From positions 62,001 to 126,000 of the forward strand of contig JBCCOS010000004.1 in the NCBI GenBank assembly GCA_039025235.1: a stretch of DNA of 64,000 nucleotides, in the 5' to 3' direction. The notes beneath the pieces are model-generated. The model was not told where the DNA came from and did not search any database. It worked only from the letters and a program-made list of their open reading frames with translations. This stretch comes from MED-G105 sp039025235 (GTDB lineage Bacteria > Pseudomonadota > Alphaproteobacteria > Caulobacterales > Parvularculaceae). This document shows, piece by piece, positions 51,669-60,960 of the stretch (the stretch's first letter is position 1; each line of letters starts with the position of its first letter). A program made the position numbers and the translations under genes.

Positions 51669-52553
51669 ATGGCCGCAGGTGAAAAACAAGAAAAAGAAAT
51701 CGATAGGCCAACAGGCATTGAGACCACGGGACACGAGTGGGATGGCATAAAAGAACTCAACAATCCACTGCCACGCTGGTGGCTGACAATATTGTGGATT
51801 ACGGTCGCGTGGGCTGTGGGGTATTGGGTGTTAATGCCGTCCTGGCCTGGGATCACGGGTCATTTTGCCGGGGTTAGAAACCATTCTGAGCGCGCAAATG
51901 TTGCCGCTGCGTTAGACCGTGCTGATGCTGCGCGCGCGGAGCAAATGCAAAATCTCCTGAATGTTTCAACAATAGACGATGTTCAAAGTGATCCGCAACT
52001 CCTCCAGTATTCGATGAACGCTGGAGAGTCGCTGTTTGGGGATAACTGTGCAACCTGTCATGGCGCAGGTGGTCAGGGCGTAAAAGGGTATCCGTCACTT
52101 GTTGATGACGCATGGATTTGGGGGGGCTCGCTCGAAGCGATTGAGACCACGGTGCATTATGGCATTCGGGCAACCCATCCAGAAAGCCGGATCAACGTTA
52201 TGCAGGCATACGGACGTGATGGTCTTCTCAGTAGCGAGCAAGTGAGCGACCTTGTCGAATATGTCACCCATATATCTGGGCGTGATGCAAAGCCCGAGGC
52301 CGTTACCAGAGGCGCTGCAATTTTTTCCGAACAATGCGTCTCTTGTCATGGCGTTGACGGGGAAGGGGATCAATCCCTCGGCGCGCCCAACTTAACAGAT
52401 GCTATTTGGCTTTATGGTGGTGATCGAGACGATATTCGTAATACGATTCATTACGGACGCGCTGGCGTCATGCCGTATTGGACAGATCGTCTGTCCGATG
52501 AGCAAATCACGGCACTTGCCGTATATGTCCATTCACTCGGTGGTGGTGAGTAG
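51669..52553 (+). CDS. ccoP: cbb3-type cytochrome c oxidase subunit III (di-heme)
   Basis: 294 residues. An N-terminal cytoplasmic segment with HEWDGIKELNNPLPRWW and one membrane helix is followed by two c-type heme domains: NCATCHGAGGQG (about residue 125) and QCVSCHGVDGEG (about 220), each with a distal methionine (for example VMPYW). It feeds electrons from cytochrome c to CcoO and CcoN. ATG two bases after ccoQ; an ATG 21 bases upstream, inside ccoQ, is in frame but unlikely. Confidence 0.97.
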   Translation: MAAGEKQEKEIDRPTGIETTGHEWDGIKELNNPLPRWWLTILWITVAWAVGYWVLMPSWPGITGHFAGVRNHSERANVAAALDRADAARAEQMQNLLNVSTIDDVQSDPQLLQYSMNAGESLFGDNCATCHGAGGQGVKGYPSLVDDAWIWGGSLEAIETTVHYGIRATHPESRINVMQAYGRDGLLSSEQVSDLVEYVTHISGRDAKPEAVTRGAAIFSEQCVSCHGVDGEGDQSLGAPNLTDAIWLYGGDRDDIRNTIHYGRAGVMPYWTDRLSDEQITALAVYVHSLGGGE

Positions 52554-52569
52554 AAAGTGATAATGGTCG

Positions 52570-54180
52570 GTGACGCATCTGGATCTCAGTTTTGCAAGCT
52601 CCCCTGGTACTGGGATAGAAGTCGCTGACGGCATAACACAAAGCGATGCGGTTGCGGTGAACAGTGCAGCGGCACGTGAGCTTTATAAAAAACGGGAGCC
52701 AATCTACCCTAAGCTTGTTCGAGGCAAGTTCCGAAAGCTAAAGTGGTTTTTACTTTTTGGGACCTTGGCGGTTTATTACCTGTTGCCATGGGTGCGCTGG
52801 CCGCGCGGACTGGATGAGCCGAGCCAAGCGGTTTTGGTCGACTTTGAGGGTGGCCGTTTCTATTTCTTTTTTATAGAGATTTGGCCAAGCGAACTTTACT
52901 ACGTTACCGGACTACTAATCTTAGCTGCGGTCGGCTTATTTCTTGCGACAGCTTTATTAGGTCGAATTTGGTGCGGTTATACCTGTCCACAAACGGTGTG
53001 GACTGACCTTTTTATCGCTGCTGAGCGGCTTATTGAAGGCGATCGAAATCAGCGTATTCGTCTTGCTAAGGCACCTTGGTCGTTTGATAAAATTCGAAAA
53101 AAAGTAGCAAAGCACGCAATCTGGTTATTGATCGCGGCAATGACCGGTGGCGCATGGATATTGTATTTCCATGATGCACCGACAATCGTTCGCCATTTTT
53201 TTACTGGTGAAGCTCCTGGTTCCGCTTATTTATTTGCATCAATTCTCACATTTACGACATATACGCTTGCTGGGACAATGCGAGAGCAAGTTTGCACATA
53301 TATGTGTCCCTGGCCGCGCATACAGGCCGCTCTCACCGACGAAGAAACACTTCAGGTGAGTTATCGAGGCGCACGGGGAGAGCCAAGGGGTCCCCATAAA
53401 AAGGGTGAGCCGTGGGAAGGGCGCGGTGACTGCATCGATTGCAAAGCTTGTGTCTCTGCCTGTCCAATGGGCATCGATATTCGCGATGGTGATCAGTTGG
53501 AGTGCATTAACTGCGCGTTATGCATCGACGCTTGTGATGAGATCATGGCCAAGGTTGCCCGTCCTACGGGGCTTATTGCCTATGACACACACCGAAACTT
53601 GAATTCATCGAACCGTAGCGATGATACAGGCGACGGATCATTCAAAGGCTCTTCGAGGGCTCTGAAACTCATTCGTTCAAGGACAGTTTTTTATGCCTTT
53701 GTATTTGTTGTCGTCGCTACAGTAATGCTCATTGGCCTGTCTAATAGGACAAGTATGGAAGTGAGTGTTCTGCGAGACCGGACGCCGCCATTTGTGACCC
53801 TTTCTGATGGATCGATCCGTAATGCGTATACCTTGAAAATAACGAACAAACTCAACACAGAGCGAGAATTTACGGTTTCTCTCAAGGGTGATCGCCATTA
53901 TGATATGCAAGTGGTTGGTGAGAAGGTTGTTAGGGAAGAAAATAGTCAGTTTGTGAAAGTCAAGGTAGCGGGCGATGGCAGTCGGTCGACGCGTATTTTT
54001 GCAACACTGCCTTCAAATGCAAACCAGAAAGACCCAAATATGGAGGACTATCCTGTGGAAGGGTCGATGCCCCTTCAGTTTCTGGTTAGCGTTGGTACAG
54101 GTGTCGCAGGTGATCAAACCGGCGATCAATCCATCGATCAAACGCGCTACGATACGGTGTTTTTGACAAAACGACCCTAA
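52570..54180 (+). CDS. ccoG: Cytochrome c oxidase accessory protein CcoG (FixG/RdxA)
   Basis: 536 residues. Five or so membrane helices carry CGYTCPQTVW and CTYMCPWPRIQ; the central ferredoxin-like region has two [4Fe-4S] motifs (CIDCKACVSACP and CINCALCIDACD). The C-terminal periplasmic beta domain is the FixG Ig-like fold. CcoG reduces Cu2+ to Cu+ during cbb3 assembly and is downstream of ccoP in most alphaproteobacteria. Start is GTG at 52570; a longer start out of frame is not used. Confidence 0.95.
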   Translation: MTHLDLSFASSPGTGIEVADGITQSDAVAVNSAAARELYKKREPIYPKLVRGKFRKLKWFLLFGTLAVYYLLPWVRWPRGLDEPSQAVLVDFEGGRFYFFFIEIWPSELYYVTGLLILAAVGLFLATALLGRIWCGYTCPQTVWTDLFIAAERLIEGDRNQRIRLAKAPWSFDKIRKKVAKHAIWLLIAAMTGGAWILYFHDAPTIVRHFFTGEAPGSAYLFASILTFTTYTLAGTMREQVCTYMCPWPRIQAALTDEETLQVSYRGARGEPRGPHKKGEPWEGRGDCIDCKACVSACPMGIDIRDGDQLECINCALCIDACDEIMAKVARPTGLIAYDTHRNLNSSNRSDDTGDGSFKGSSRALKLIRSRTVFYAFVFVVVATVMLIGLSNRTSMEVSVLRDRTPPFVTLSDGSIRNAYTLKITNKLNTEREFTVSLKGDRHYDMQVVGEKVVREENSQFVKVKVAGDGSRSTRIFATLPSNANQKDPNMEDYPVEGSMPLQFLVSVGTGVAGDQTGDQSIDQTRYDTVFLTKRP

Positions 54181-54240
54181 TGGTCTTCCTAAAGTGTTTT
54201 TATCACTTTTGTTGGGCGTAGCAGACTTGGAGTAGTGCAA

Positions 54241-54726
54241 ATGGTCAAAGAATTTCGAGTGACCGGCAAATTCGTGCTAGGAGCATTACTCTGTTTTTTC
54301 CTGACAATTATGTCAGTGAATATAATTTTCGTTAATTTTGCCGTTAAAACCTTTCCCGGCGAAAAAGAGGAAAAATCATACCTGCAGGGACTAAACTTTA
54401 ATTCGCGCCTCGCCGACCGTGAGCGCCAAAAAAACCTTGGTTGGAAAGTCGAAGTGAATGATTTTCAACGGTCTAACGAACGTCTTGTCATTGCCCTTTC
54501 TGTTCATGGAGCAAAGGGTGACCCACTCGATGGGCTAGATGTGCGTGGGGTCATTTCGCGCCCCACAAATGAAACATTTGATCAAGATGTGGTTTTTTCG
54601 TCGGTTGGCAACGGGCGCTATGAAACAAGCGTACGAGGAGGCGCGGGCGTCTGGATTTTAGAAGGTGAGGCGGTGAGTGGTCAGAATGAAGCTTTTGAGT
54701 TTCAAAGCCGACTTTTGTTGGATTGA
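54241..54726 (+). CDS. ccoH: FixH/CcoH assembly protein
   Basis: 161 residues. One N-terminal membrane helix (FVLGALLCFFLTIMSVNIIFVNFAVKTFPG) is followed by a periplasmic domain with KSYLQGLNFN, ERQKNLGWKV and VISRPTNETFD: typical FixH features. Needed for assembly or stability of the cbb3 oxidase. The ATG after GGAGTAGTGCAA is preferred over a GTG 6 bases upstream. 12 bases separate it from ccoI. Confidence 0.9.
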   Translation: MVKEFRVTGKFVLGALLCFFLTIMSVNIIFVNFAVKTFPGEKEEKSYLQGLNFNSRLADRERQKNLGWKVEVNDFQRSNERLVIALSVHGAKGDPLDGLDVRGVISRPTNETFDQDVVFSSVGNGRYETSVRGGAGVWILEGEAVSGQNEAFEFQSRLLLD

Positions 54727-54738
54727 GAGGTAGAGATC

Positions 54739-57018
54739 GTGCGTAGTGACCAGGTTCCTGGTATTGAAATGCTCGGTTGCCCCAGTGGGCTAGAGCCGTC
54801 TGCGGACTCAATAAACCAGGACCATTCTGATATTATTGATCCAACGCCATACATCTCTAGGCGCGATGGTACGTATACGCTGGAACTTGCCGTATTTGGT
54901 GCCAAGTGTGCTGGATGCATATCAAAAATTGAAACCGCAATGATCGCCTTGGATGGGATAGACAACGCACGACTTAATCTTTCTACGGGGCGCCTTTCTT
55001 TAAAATGGCATTCGACAATTCTTGCCCCTATTGAGATAACGAGAACGCTCCACGATATTGGGTATCGTGCCGCGCCATTTGATCCTGCGGCTGGGGAGAG
55101 TGATCACGATGCTGAAGGGCGTCGCTTGTTGCGCGCTCTTGGTGTGGCCGGTTTTGCAACCGCCAATGTCATGCTGCTCTCCGTTTCGGTATGGGCAGGT
55201 GGCGGCGAAATGGGTGAAGGGGCACGTGGCCTGATGCATTGGGCGTCAGCAATCATTGCCGTGCCAGCTGCGTTATATGCGGGGCGTCCGTTCTTTGCAT
55301 CGGCCTGGAACGCACTCAAAAACCGCCAGGCAAATATGGATGTACCCATCTCCCTTGCTGTTGTCTTGGCGCTGTCATTGAGCGTCTATGAGTTTTTTGC
55401 AGGAGGAGAACACGCCTATTTCGATGCTGCGGTTATGTTATTGTTCTTTCTCCTGATCGGTCGCTATCTTGATCATCGACTGCGTTGGCGCGCCCGAGCC
55501 GCAGCGCGAGACTTGATGTCAATGCAAACAATTACATCAAGACGTATCAGGAACGATGATACAATCGAGTCTGTTGCCGTGCGCGATATTAAGGTTGGCG
55601 ATCGTCTATTGTTGTCTCCAGGCGACAAAGCCCCTGTGGACGGGATGATTATCAATGGATCGTCCTACGCCGATGTTTCTTTAGTCACCGGTGAAAGTGC
55701 ACCACGAAAGCTATCGATCAATGACCAAATCCATGCCGGCGTCATAAACAAATCAGATCAATTAACGATGCGCGCGACGGCGAGCGTAGAAAACTCCTTG
55801 ATAGCAGACTTAATGCGTTTGATTGAAGCGGGGGAGCAATCGCGGAGTCGATATATTCGGCTCGCGGATCGCGCCGCGGCATTATATGTTCCCGTTGTAC
55901 ACTCATTGGCGTTTTTGACGTTGACCGGTTGGTTGATCGCAGGCGGTGGCGTGCGTTTGGCCATCATGAATGCTGTGGCTGTTTTGATTATTACTTGCCC
56001 GTGTGCATTAGGCCTTGCAGCACCAGCCGTGCAGGTTGTTGCGACCGGGCGCTTGTTCAAGTCAGGGATTTTGGTCAAATCGGGTGATGCCTTAGAACGT
56101 TTAGCAGAAGCGACAAAAATCGTTTTTGATAAAACAGGTACACTGACGATAGGACGGCCCCAATTGAAAAACCGTTCAGCACTTCCCGCTGATAGCCTTG
56201 ACATCGCTGCGTCTCTCGCTCGTATCTCACGACACCCGTTATCGCGGGCGATTGTCGATGCATCGGGTGCTGGGACGATTGCGGCTGACGCTGTTGAGTT
56301 TGCAGGTTTAGGAATTGAGGCCAGCATCAATGGTCAACGGGCGCGTTTGGGATCTGCAGAGTGGGTTGGTGCAACGAAATCTGATGATACCAAACTCGAA
56401 AGTTGGCTCAAAATTGGAAACACTGACCCCGTTCGGTTGATATTTGAGGATATGCCCCACAAAGATGCGGCGTCCGTCATTGCAGCACTTAAAAATGATG
56501 GTTTATCAGTTGAGTTATTATCGGGTGACCGAGAAGACGTTGTTCGACAGACAGCGGAGCAACTTCAAGTTTCGGACTATAGCGCAAGTGTAAGCCCGCA
56601 GGATAAAAGTGCGAAACTACAAGAACTCACCGATTCTGGTTTCAAGGTTGCGATGGTAGGCGACGGGCTCAATGATACGCCATCGCTCGCTCTTGCCCAT
56701 GTTTCGTTGTCACCAGGTTCTGCGGCTGATGCGAGCCAAGCCGCGGCCGACTTTGTTTATCTCTCAGAAGGTGTTGGTCCGATTGTCGAAGCGGTCACTG
56801 TGTCTCGAAAAGCGCGAAAGCGCGTTCTAGAAAATTTTGCGTTTGCTGCTTTTTATAATGCCTGTGCGATTCCTTTGGCGGTTTTTGGTTTTGTAACCCC
56901 TCTTATTGCAGCTCTGGCAATGTCAGGGTCGTCAATGATTGTTACCCTTAATGCATTACGTTTATCCAAAGGACCTGCGCCAAATGACAATAGTTTCAAA
57001 ATTCGGCTAGGCGACTAG
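54739..57018 (+). CDS. ccoI: Copper-translocating P-type ATPase FixI/CcoI
   Basis: 759 residues, P1B-type ATPase. An N-terminal metal-binding domain has AKCAGCISKIETAM (CxxC, about residues 56-59). The membrane region carries the CPC motif ITCPCALGLAAP, the phosphorylation site DKTGTLTIG, the nucleotide-binding HP motif (SRHPLSRAI) and the hinge GDGLNDTPSLALA. FixI-type pumps supply copper for cbb3 CuB rather than confer copper resistance; the position between ccoH and ccoS fits that. Start GTG after GAGGTAGAG. Confidence 0.96.
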   Translation: MRSDQVPGIEMLGCPSGLEPSADSINQDHSDIIDPTPYISRRDGTYTLELAVFGAKCAGCISKIETAMIALDGIDNARLNLSTGRLSLKWHSTILAPIEITRTLHDIGYRAAPFDPAAGESDHDAEGRRLLRALGVAGFATANVMLLSVSVWAGGGEMGEGARGLMHWASAIIAVPAALYAGRPFFASAWNALKNRQANMDVPISLAVVLALSLSVYEFFAGGEHAYFDAAVMLLFFLLIGRYLDHRLRWRARAAARDLMSMQTITSRRIRNDDTIESVAVRDIKVGDRLLLSPGDKAPVDGMIINGSSYADVSLVTGESAPRKLSINDQIHAGVINKSDQLTMRATASVENSLIADLMRLIEAGEQSRSRYIRLADRAAALYVPVVHSLAFLTLTGWLIAGGGVRLAIMNAVAVLIITCPCALGLAAPAVQVVATGRLFKSGILVKSGDALERLAEATKIVFDKTGTLTIGRPQLKNRSALPADSLDIAASLARISRHPLSRAIVDASGAGTIAADAVEFAGLGIEASINGQRARLGSAEWVGATKSDDTKLESWLKIGNTDPVRLIFEDMPHKDAASVIAALKNDGLSVELLSGDREDVVRQTAEQLQVSDYSASVSPQDKSAKLQELTDSGFKVAMVGDGLNDTPSLALAHVSLSPGSAADASQAAADFVYLSEGVGPIVEAVTVSRKARKRVLENFAFAAFYNACAIPLAVFGFVTPLIAALAMSGSSMIVTLNALRLSKGPAPNDNSFKIRLGD

Positions 57019-57022
57019 AAAT

Positions 57023-57202
57023 ATGACTGGTCTTTTATATCTTATTCCAATTGCTTTACTGCTAGGCGTTCTCGGACTAGTCGCTTTCCTTTGGGCCCTT
57101 CGTGAAGGCCAATATGATGACCCTGAAGGCGCGGCCGCCCGTATACTAATGGATGATGATATCGCCAAAGGTTCTGATGCAGAAAATAAGCGTCGCTACT
57201 AA
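57023..57202 (+). CDS. ccoS: cbb3-type oxidase assembly protein CcoS
   Basis: 59 residues: MTGLLYLIPIALLLGVLGLVAFLWALREGQYDDPEG, one membrane helix followed by the conserved QYDDPEGAAARIL segment, the CcoS signature. Starts 4 bases after the ccoI stop; its own stop codon lies in the first bases of repeat B. Last gene of the ccoGHIS operon. Confidence 0.93.
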   Translation: MTGLLYLIPIALLLGVLGLVAFLWALREGQYDDPEGAAARILMDDDIAKGSDAENKRRY

Positions 57203-57303
57203 AGCATTTCCAAGCCAAGTGTGTTCGGTTGGCGTTAAGGAAATGCGTAAAAACAAAGACTTAAAGCGTCGTCCCGATTCCAATTGACGTGTCGACGCTT
57301 TAG
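57200..57303 (+). repeat. Repeat B, full copy, abutting repeat A
   Basis: TAAAGCATTTCCAAGCCAAG to CGACGCTTTAG; nearly identical to 24912-25015, including the terminal stem AAAGCGTCG / CGACGCTTT, which can end transcription of the cco operon. Repeat A begins within its last bases. Confidence 0.85.
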
Positions 57304-57382
57304 AGCGCTTCGCCGATAAGTGTGATCGGTTGATGGTTCCCGTCCATCAACTCGGCAAAGGAAACGCGACCAAAAAGCTCTA
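57301..57382 (+). repeat. Repeat A copy, right end split by IS630
   Basis: TAGAGCGCTTCGCCGATAAG onwards is identical to 13289-13345 for over 50 bases. The copy ends CAAAAAGCTCTA, and the missing TAGG resumes at 58429 after the IS630 element. Joining the flanks restores the GCTCTAG end seen in the intact copy at 13419-13425. Confidence 0.8.
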
Positions 57383-58428
57383 TAGCGTTTCATTGATTGA
57401 CGGAATCACGGGGGATTCCTTTTTCATGCGAACACTGCTTCACACTGATGGCTGGGTAGGAGGCCAGCTATCATGGGAAGGTATTATTCGCTGGATTTAC
57501 GTGAGCGGGCTGTCTCGGCGTATCATCAGGGTGAGAGCTGCCGCTCGGTCGGGGCTCGCTTCTGCGTTGCTCCATCAACGGTGGTCAAATGGTCGGCGTT
57601 GTTGAGGCGTTCAGGTGATTTGACGCCCGGCAAGGTTGGCGGCCACCGCCGCGTACTGCTGGAGCCACACCGTGATTTTATTCTGGCGCGTATCGAAGAC
57701 ACCCCGCATCTGACCTTACATAAAATGGTCGATCTTTTAGCGGCGCGTGGTGTTCAGATAAGCCATGACGCGGTGTGGCGTTTTTTGAAGGCCGAGGGGC
57801 TCAGCTTCAAAAAAAAGCCTGTTCGCGCTTGAGCAGTTACGCCCCGACGTTGCGCGCAAACGTCGCCGCTGGCGGCGCTTCCAGGACAGACTTGATCCAC
57901 ATCGGCTCGTATTCATTGATGAAACCTGGGTTAAAACGAACATGGCTCCCTTGCGCGGCTGGGGACCGCGCGGGGTGCGGATCCTGGGGCGAGCGCCCCA
58001 TGGAAAATGGCGCACACTGACCTTCTTGGCCGCCTTGCGCACGCACGGTCTGACAGCGCCATGCGTGTTTGACGGACCGATAAACGGCGAAACTTTTCGC
58101 GCCTGGGTCAGTGATATGCTCACGCGGACGCTCAAAAAGGGCGACGTTGTCGTTATGGATAACCTTGGATCGCACAAAGGCGCCGACGTGCGGCGCATGA
58201 TCCGCAATGCCGGCGCGCACCTCCTGTTCCTGCCGCCTTACAGTCCCGACCTTAATCCAATCGAGCAAACTTTCTCAAAGATCAAACAGGCCATGCGAAC
58301 CGCCCAAGCAAGAACTGTCGATGATGTCATAGAAAAAACTGGTGACGCAATCGGCGAGATCAAACCAGCTGAATGTAACAACTACATCGTCAACGCTGGC
58401 TACGCTTCCGCTGAAATATGAAACGCTC
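57383..58428 (+). mobile_element. IS630-family insertion sequence
   Basis: About 1046 bp between two TA dinucleotides (57381-57382 and 58429-58430), the TA target duplication of IS630/Tc1-type elements. The inverted ends share AGCGTTTCAT (left 57384-57393; right, reversed, 58418-58427) with further partial similarity inside. It carries one transposase gene in two overlapping frames. It inserted into the terminal CTAG of a repeat A copy downstream of ccoS. Confidence 0.85.
57473..58421 (+). pseudogene. IS630 transposase, frameshifted
   Basis: Reading frame 1 (57473-57832) encodes the N-terminal HTH domain: RYYSLDLRERAVSAY, then CRSVGARFCVAPSTVVKW and a second helix unit ending SFKKKPVRA. At a run of eight A (57809-57816) the sequence must move by one base to continue in the second frame (SLFALEQLRPDVARKR) through the DDE_3 catalytic domain: VFIDETW, VVMDNLGSHK and PPYSPDLNPIEQTFSKIK supply D, D and E. 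All catalytic residues are intact. The shift may be programmed frameshifting or transcript slippage, common in this family, or a mutation. Labelled pseudogene only because a single frame does not encode it. Confidence 0.85.
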
Positions 58429-58473
58429 TAGGTTTTTTTCAACCAGTCAGCGTCAGCGCGCGAACCAGTTGGA

Positions 58474-59238
58474 CTATTGGCCCCTAATATCGCGGTAGGC
58501 GTGCCAGGTTGCGTGTCCCAGCAGTGGGAATGCGATTGCGAGACCGACGAAAAATGTTGCGATGCCCGCGATAGTAATAACTGCAATCAACCATGCCCAA
58601 AGTATCATAACAGCAAAATTGTTTTTAACAGCCAATAGACTTATTCCTATTGCGGAAAAAGCATCCTTCTTTTCATTCATTATGGTTGGTATGGAAACAA
58701 CGCTTAAAACAAAGATGGCAAAAGCAATTCCGGCACCGATAACGGTACCAATACTAATCATTGCCAATCCGGCACCGGTCCCGAGGGCAAAACTGAAGAA
58801 TTGATCGACTGGTAAATAAATTCCATTGGTAAACAAGGCATATAACAGCATTGCCATGCGCGCCCAAACGAGCGCGGCAAACATTAAGAAAAAGCCCACA
58901 TAGGCCAACTGCAAAGTTGACCCCGCACCAATAAGTTGAATGGGGTAAAGCGCTGGTTTCTGTCCGGCCGCAATGCGACGGCTCATCTCGTAAAGTCCGA
59001 CAGCCAGCATTGGTCCGAAAATAGCAAACATTCCGAAAGCCACTGGAATAAGTGACGCGTATCCCGTTTGCCAAAGTAGCGTCGTTATGCCGATGCCGCC
59101 GCCAATGACCAAGACACCATAACCAATGCTCAGTAAGGGCGCTTTCATAAGATCGCGAAAACCAGCCCCAAGCCAACGCCAGGGCGCATCCATCGTTATT
59201 GCTGAGGGTCGATCGGGGGAGCTTATCACGGTTGTCAT
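58474..59238 (-). CDS. DUF2189 membrane protein
   Basis: 254 residues with about six membrane helices. The DUF2189 pattern is seen: PWRWLGAGFRDLMKAPLLSIGYGVLVI near the start, FGPMLAVGLYEMSRR in the middle and LLGHATWHAYRDI at the end. The family has no proven function but often neighbours terminal oxidase genes. Here it lies next to the cco operon, separated by the IS630 element, and has an FNR-like box upstream, so it may belong to the same oxygen regulon. Confidence 0.88.
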   Translation of the reverse strand: MTTVISSPDRPSAITMDAPWRWLGAGFRDLMKAPLLSIGYGVLVIGGGIGITTLLWQTGYASLIPVAFGMFAIFGPMLAVGLYEMSRRIAAGQKPALYPIQLIGAGSTLQLAYVGFFLMFAALVWARMAMLLYALFTNGIYLPVDQFFSFALGTGAGLAMISIGTVIGAGIAFAIFVLSVVSIPTIMNEKKDAFSAIGISLLAVKNNFAVMILWAWLIAVITIAGIATFFVGLAIAFPLLGHATWHAYRDIRGQ

Positions 59239-59271
59239 TCGTGCATGATAATCACGTTACGTCTCCTAAAC

Positions 59272-59285
59272 TTGATCCATGTCAG
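59272..59285 (-). promoter_or_regulatory. FNR-like box upstream of the DUF2189 gene
   Basis: TTGATCCATGTCAG fits the broader alphaproteobacterial FNR/FixK consensus TTGAY-N4-RTCAA with one mismatch at the last base. It starts 34 bases from the start codon at 59238, the same spacing as the box before the hemN-like gene. Confidence 0.55.
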
Positions 59286-59498
59286 ATTCCTGACCCATCA
59301 TGCGGCCACTATATCAAGTTTAACAACGGAGAATTCCTGTTCGCAGCGGCGCTTTAGGGGGCGGTCATGTGAGTGAAGGAGATGATTTGAACATCATTGC
59401 TCAATGAATGAAATCGAAACTTTCGAATGCTCAAAGCTGACGGCATTCTGCTACAAAGCGCCGGCGTCCAGGGGCGTCTCCGGAGACGGCGTGGTTAT

Positions 59499-60857
59499 TT
59501 AACGACCCTCGGTCATTGCTTTGTAAACTCTTCCAGCAGCATTAATGGCCGTCGCTGCGGTATCCACAGACGTACGTCCAAGATGGACGATGACGATTTC
59601 TTCCTCTGGGATCATCATAACGAACTGTCCCCTCCAGCCATCAAAGGCAAAGGTGGCATCGGGCAAATCAGGAAAAAATTTCTTTCGTTTATCGGCCCCA
59701 GGATGATTTAACCAGACTTGGGCACCATACCAGTTATCTGACGCACTTGCGGGCGTTCTCGAAAACTCTGTCCAATCTTCGGGTAAGATTTGTCTTCCGT
59801 TCCATATCCCGTTTTGAACATATAGTTGGCCAAGCTTAGCCCAATCAGCAGCTGTTGCATAAACATAGGACCCGCCGATAAAATCTCCAGCGCTATCGGG
59901 TATAAAAACGATGCTCTTTGCACCGAGTGGTTCAAAAATTGTGTCACGAGCGTATGAATGATAGTTAACCCCAGCATTCTCAAGCGCTTTTCGAAGGGCA
60001 TGCTGTAAAATATTGCTTGTTCCGGTAGAGTATTTCCATTTGGTGCCAGGCTCGAACTCAAGCGGTTTGTTGAAGGCGTAAGCGGCTGCAGAATGCTCTA
60101 AAATATTCATTGTCGGCACATCGGCGGCTATAGAAAGATAGCGTTCGTCAAACTCTAAACCAGTTTGCATTTGTAAAAGATGACGCCAGGTTATTTGCGA
60201 TCGTGGGTCATCTTTACCAGACCATTCCAAAATTGGCGGCGTGTCATCAAGCCCAAAATAACCGTCTTGAATTGCTGCACCCACCATCATCGCGGTAACA
60301 CTTTTTGCCATGGAAAAACTGAGCATTGGCGTTGTCGTATCAAAACCCGAAGCATACCGTTCACCAATCACTTTGCCTTTTTTTACGACAAACATGGCCC
60401 GATGGTCCGGAGCTTGGTCTTTAAAAACAGAGTCTAATGCTGTTTCAAAAGCGTCCGTATCAATACCAAGTGAAACAGGTTCTGCGGACTCCCACGGGAC
60501 ATTCGTTATCGGTGCAAGCGGTGGGACGGGGGATAATTCACCGCGAATCAACGTGCATCCATATCCCTCTCGGAATACCGCAGTTGATTTTCCAAATGGC
60601 CCGAGTCGACCAGTGACGCTTTTCTGATCCGGATCAACACTAATGCCGACATATTTAAGTTTTGGGTCATAGCCTTCAAAATCATTCGCAAGAATGTTCT
60701 CTAATTCACGCCCTGCGATAAAGATCTCTGAACATGTGTCTCGTGCCATAAACCCGGCGCCAAGGGCGCCCAATCTGTCAGCAAATTGTGCGCCTTTTAC
60801 GCCGAGACCTAAGACAACAAGGGATATCGCACTGACGATTATCGTATTTTTTTTCAT
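59499..60857 (-). CDS. Serine hydrolase of the beta-lactamase/esterase family
   Basis: 452 residues. N-terminal hydrophobic segment (TIIVSAISLVVLGLGVKG) suggests export or a membrane anchor. The beta-lactamase-like domain has the nucleophile motif SMAK (in MLSFSMAKSVTAMM), YSTGTSN as the second motif and, near the C-terminus, FAFDGWRGQFVMMIPEEEIVIVHLG. It is related to class C beta-lactamase, esterase EstB and 6-aminohexanoate hydrolase; genuine beta-lactamase activity is not implied. Start at MKKN; the longer frame is unlikely. Located between DUF2189 and gltA, with gltA transcribed in the same direction upstream. Confidence 0.82.
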   Translation of the reverse strand: MKKNTIIVSAISLVVLGLGVKGAQFADRLGALGAGFMARDTCSEIFIAGRELENILANDFEGYDPKLKYVGISVDPDQKSVTGRLGPFGKSTAVFREGYGCTLIRGELSPVPPLAPITNVPWESAEPVSLGIDTDAFETALDSVFKDQAPDHRAMFVVKKGKVIGERYASGFDTTTPMLSFSMAKSVTAMMVGAAIQDGYFGLDDTPPILEWSGKDDPRSQITWRHLLQMQTGLEFDERYLSIAADVPTMNILEHSAAAYAFNKPLEFEPGTKWKYSTGTSNILQHALRKALENAGVNYHSYARDTIFEPLGAKSIVFIPDSAGDFIGGSYVYATAADWAKLGQLYVQNGIWNGRQILPEDWTEFSRTPASASDNWYGAQVWLNHPGADKRKKFFPDLPDATFAFDGWRGQFVMMIPEEEIVIVHLGRTSVDTAATAINAAGRVYKAMTEGR

Positions 60858-60960
60858 GGCTATTTGATCTTCACACGCCCCGCCGGTATTTGAACATCGT
60901 GTCCACAGCATTAGCGAGAATGTTCTCATTAACGCTGTGTCTTAAGTGTCAATGTGAATG

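Noticed and set aside
59499..60857. Antibiotic-resistance beta-lactamase
   Set aside because: It has the SMAK motif and fold, but the rest fits the broad esterase/hydrolase branch; resistance cannot be claimed.
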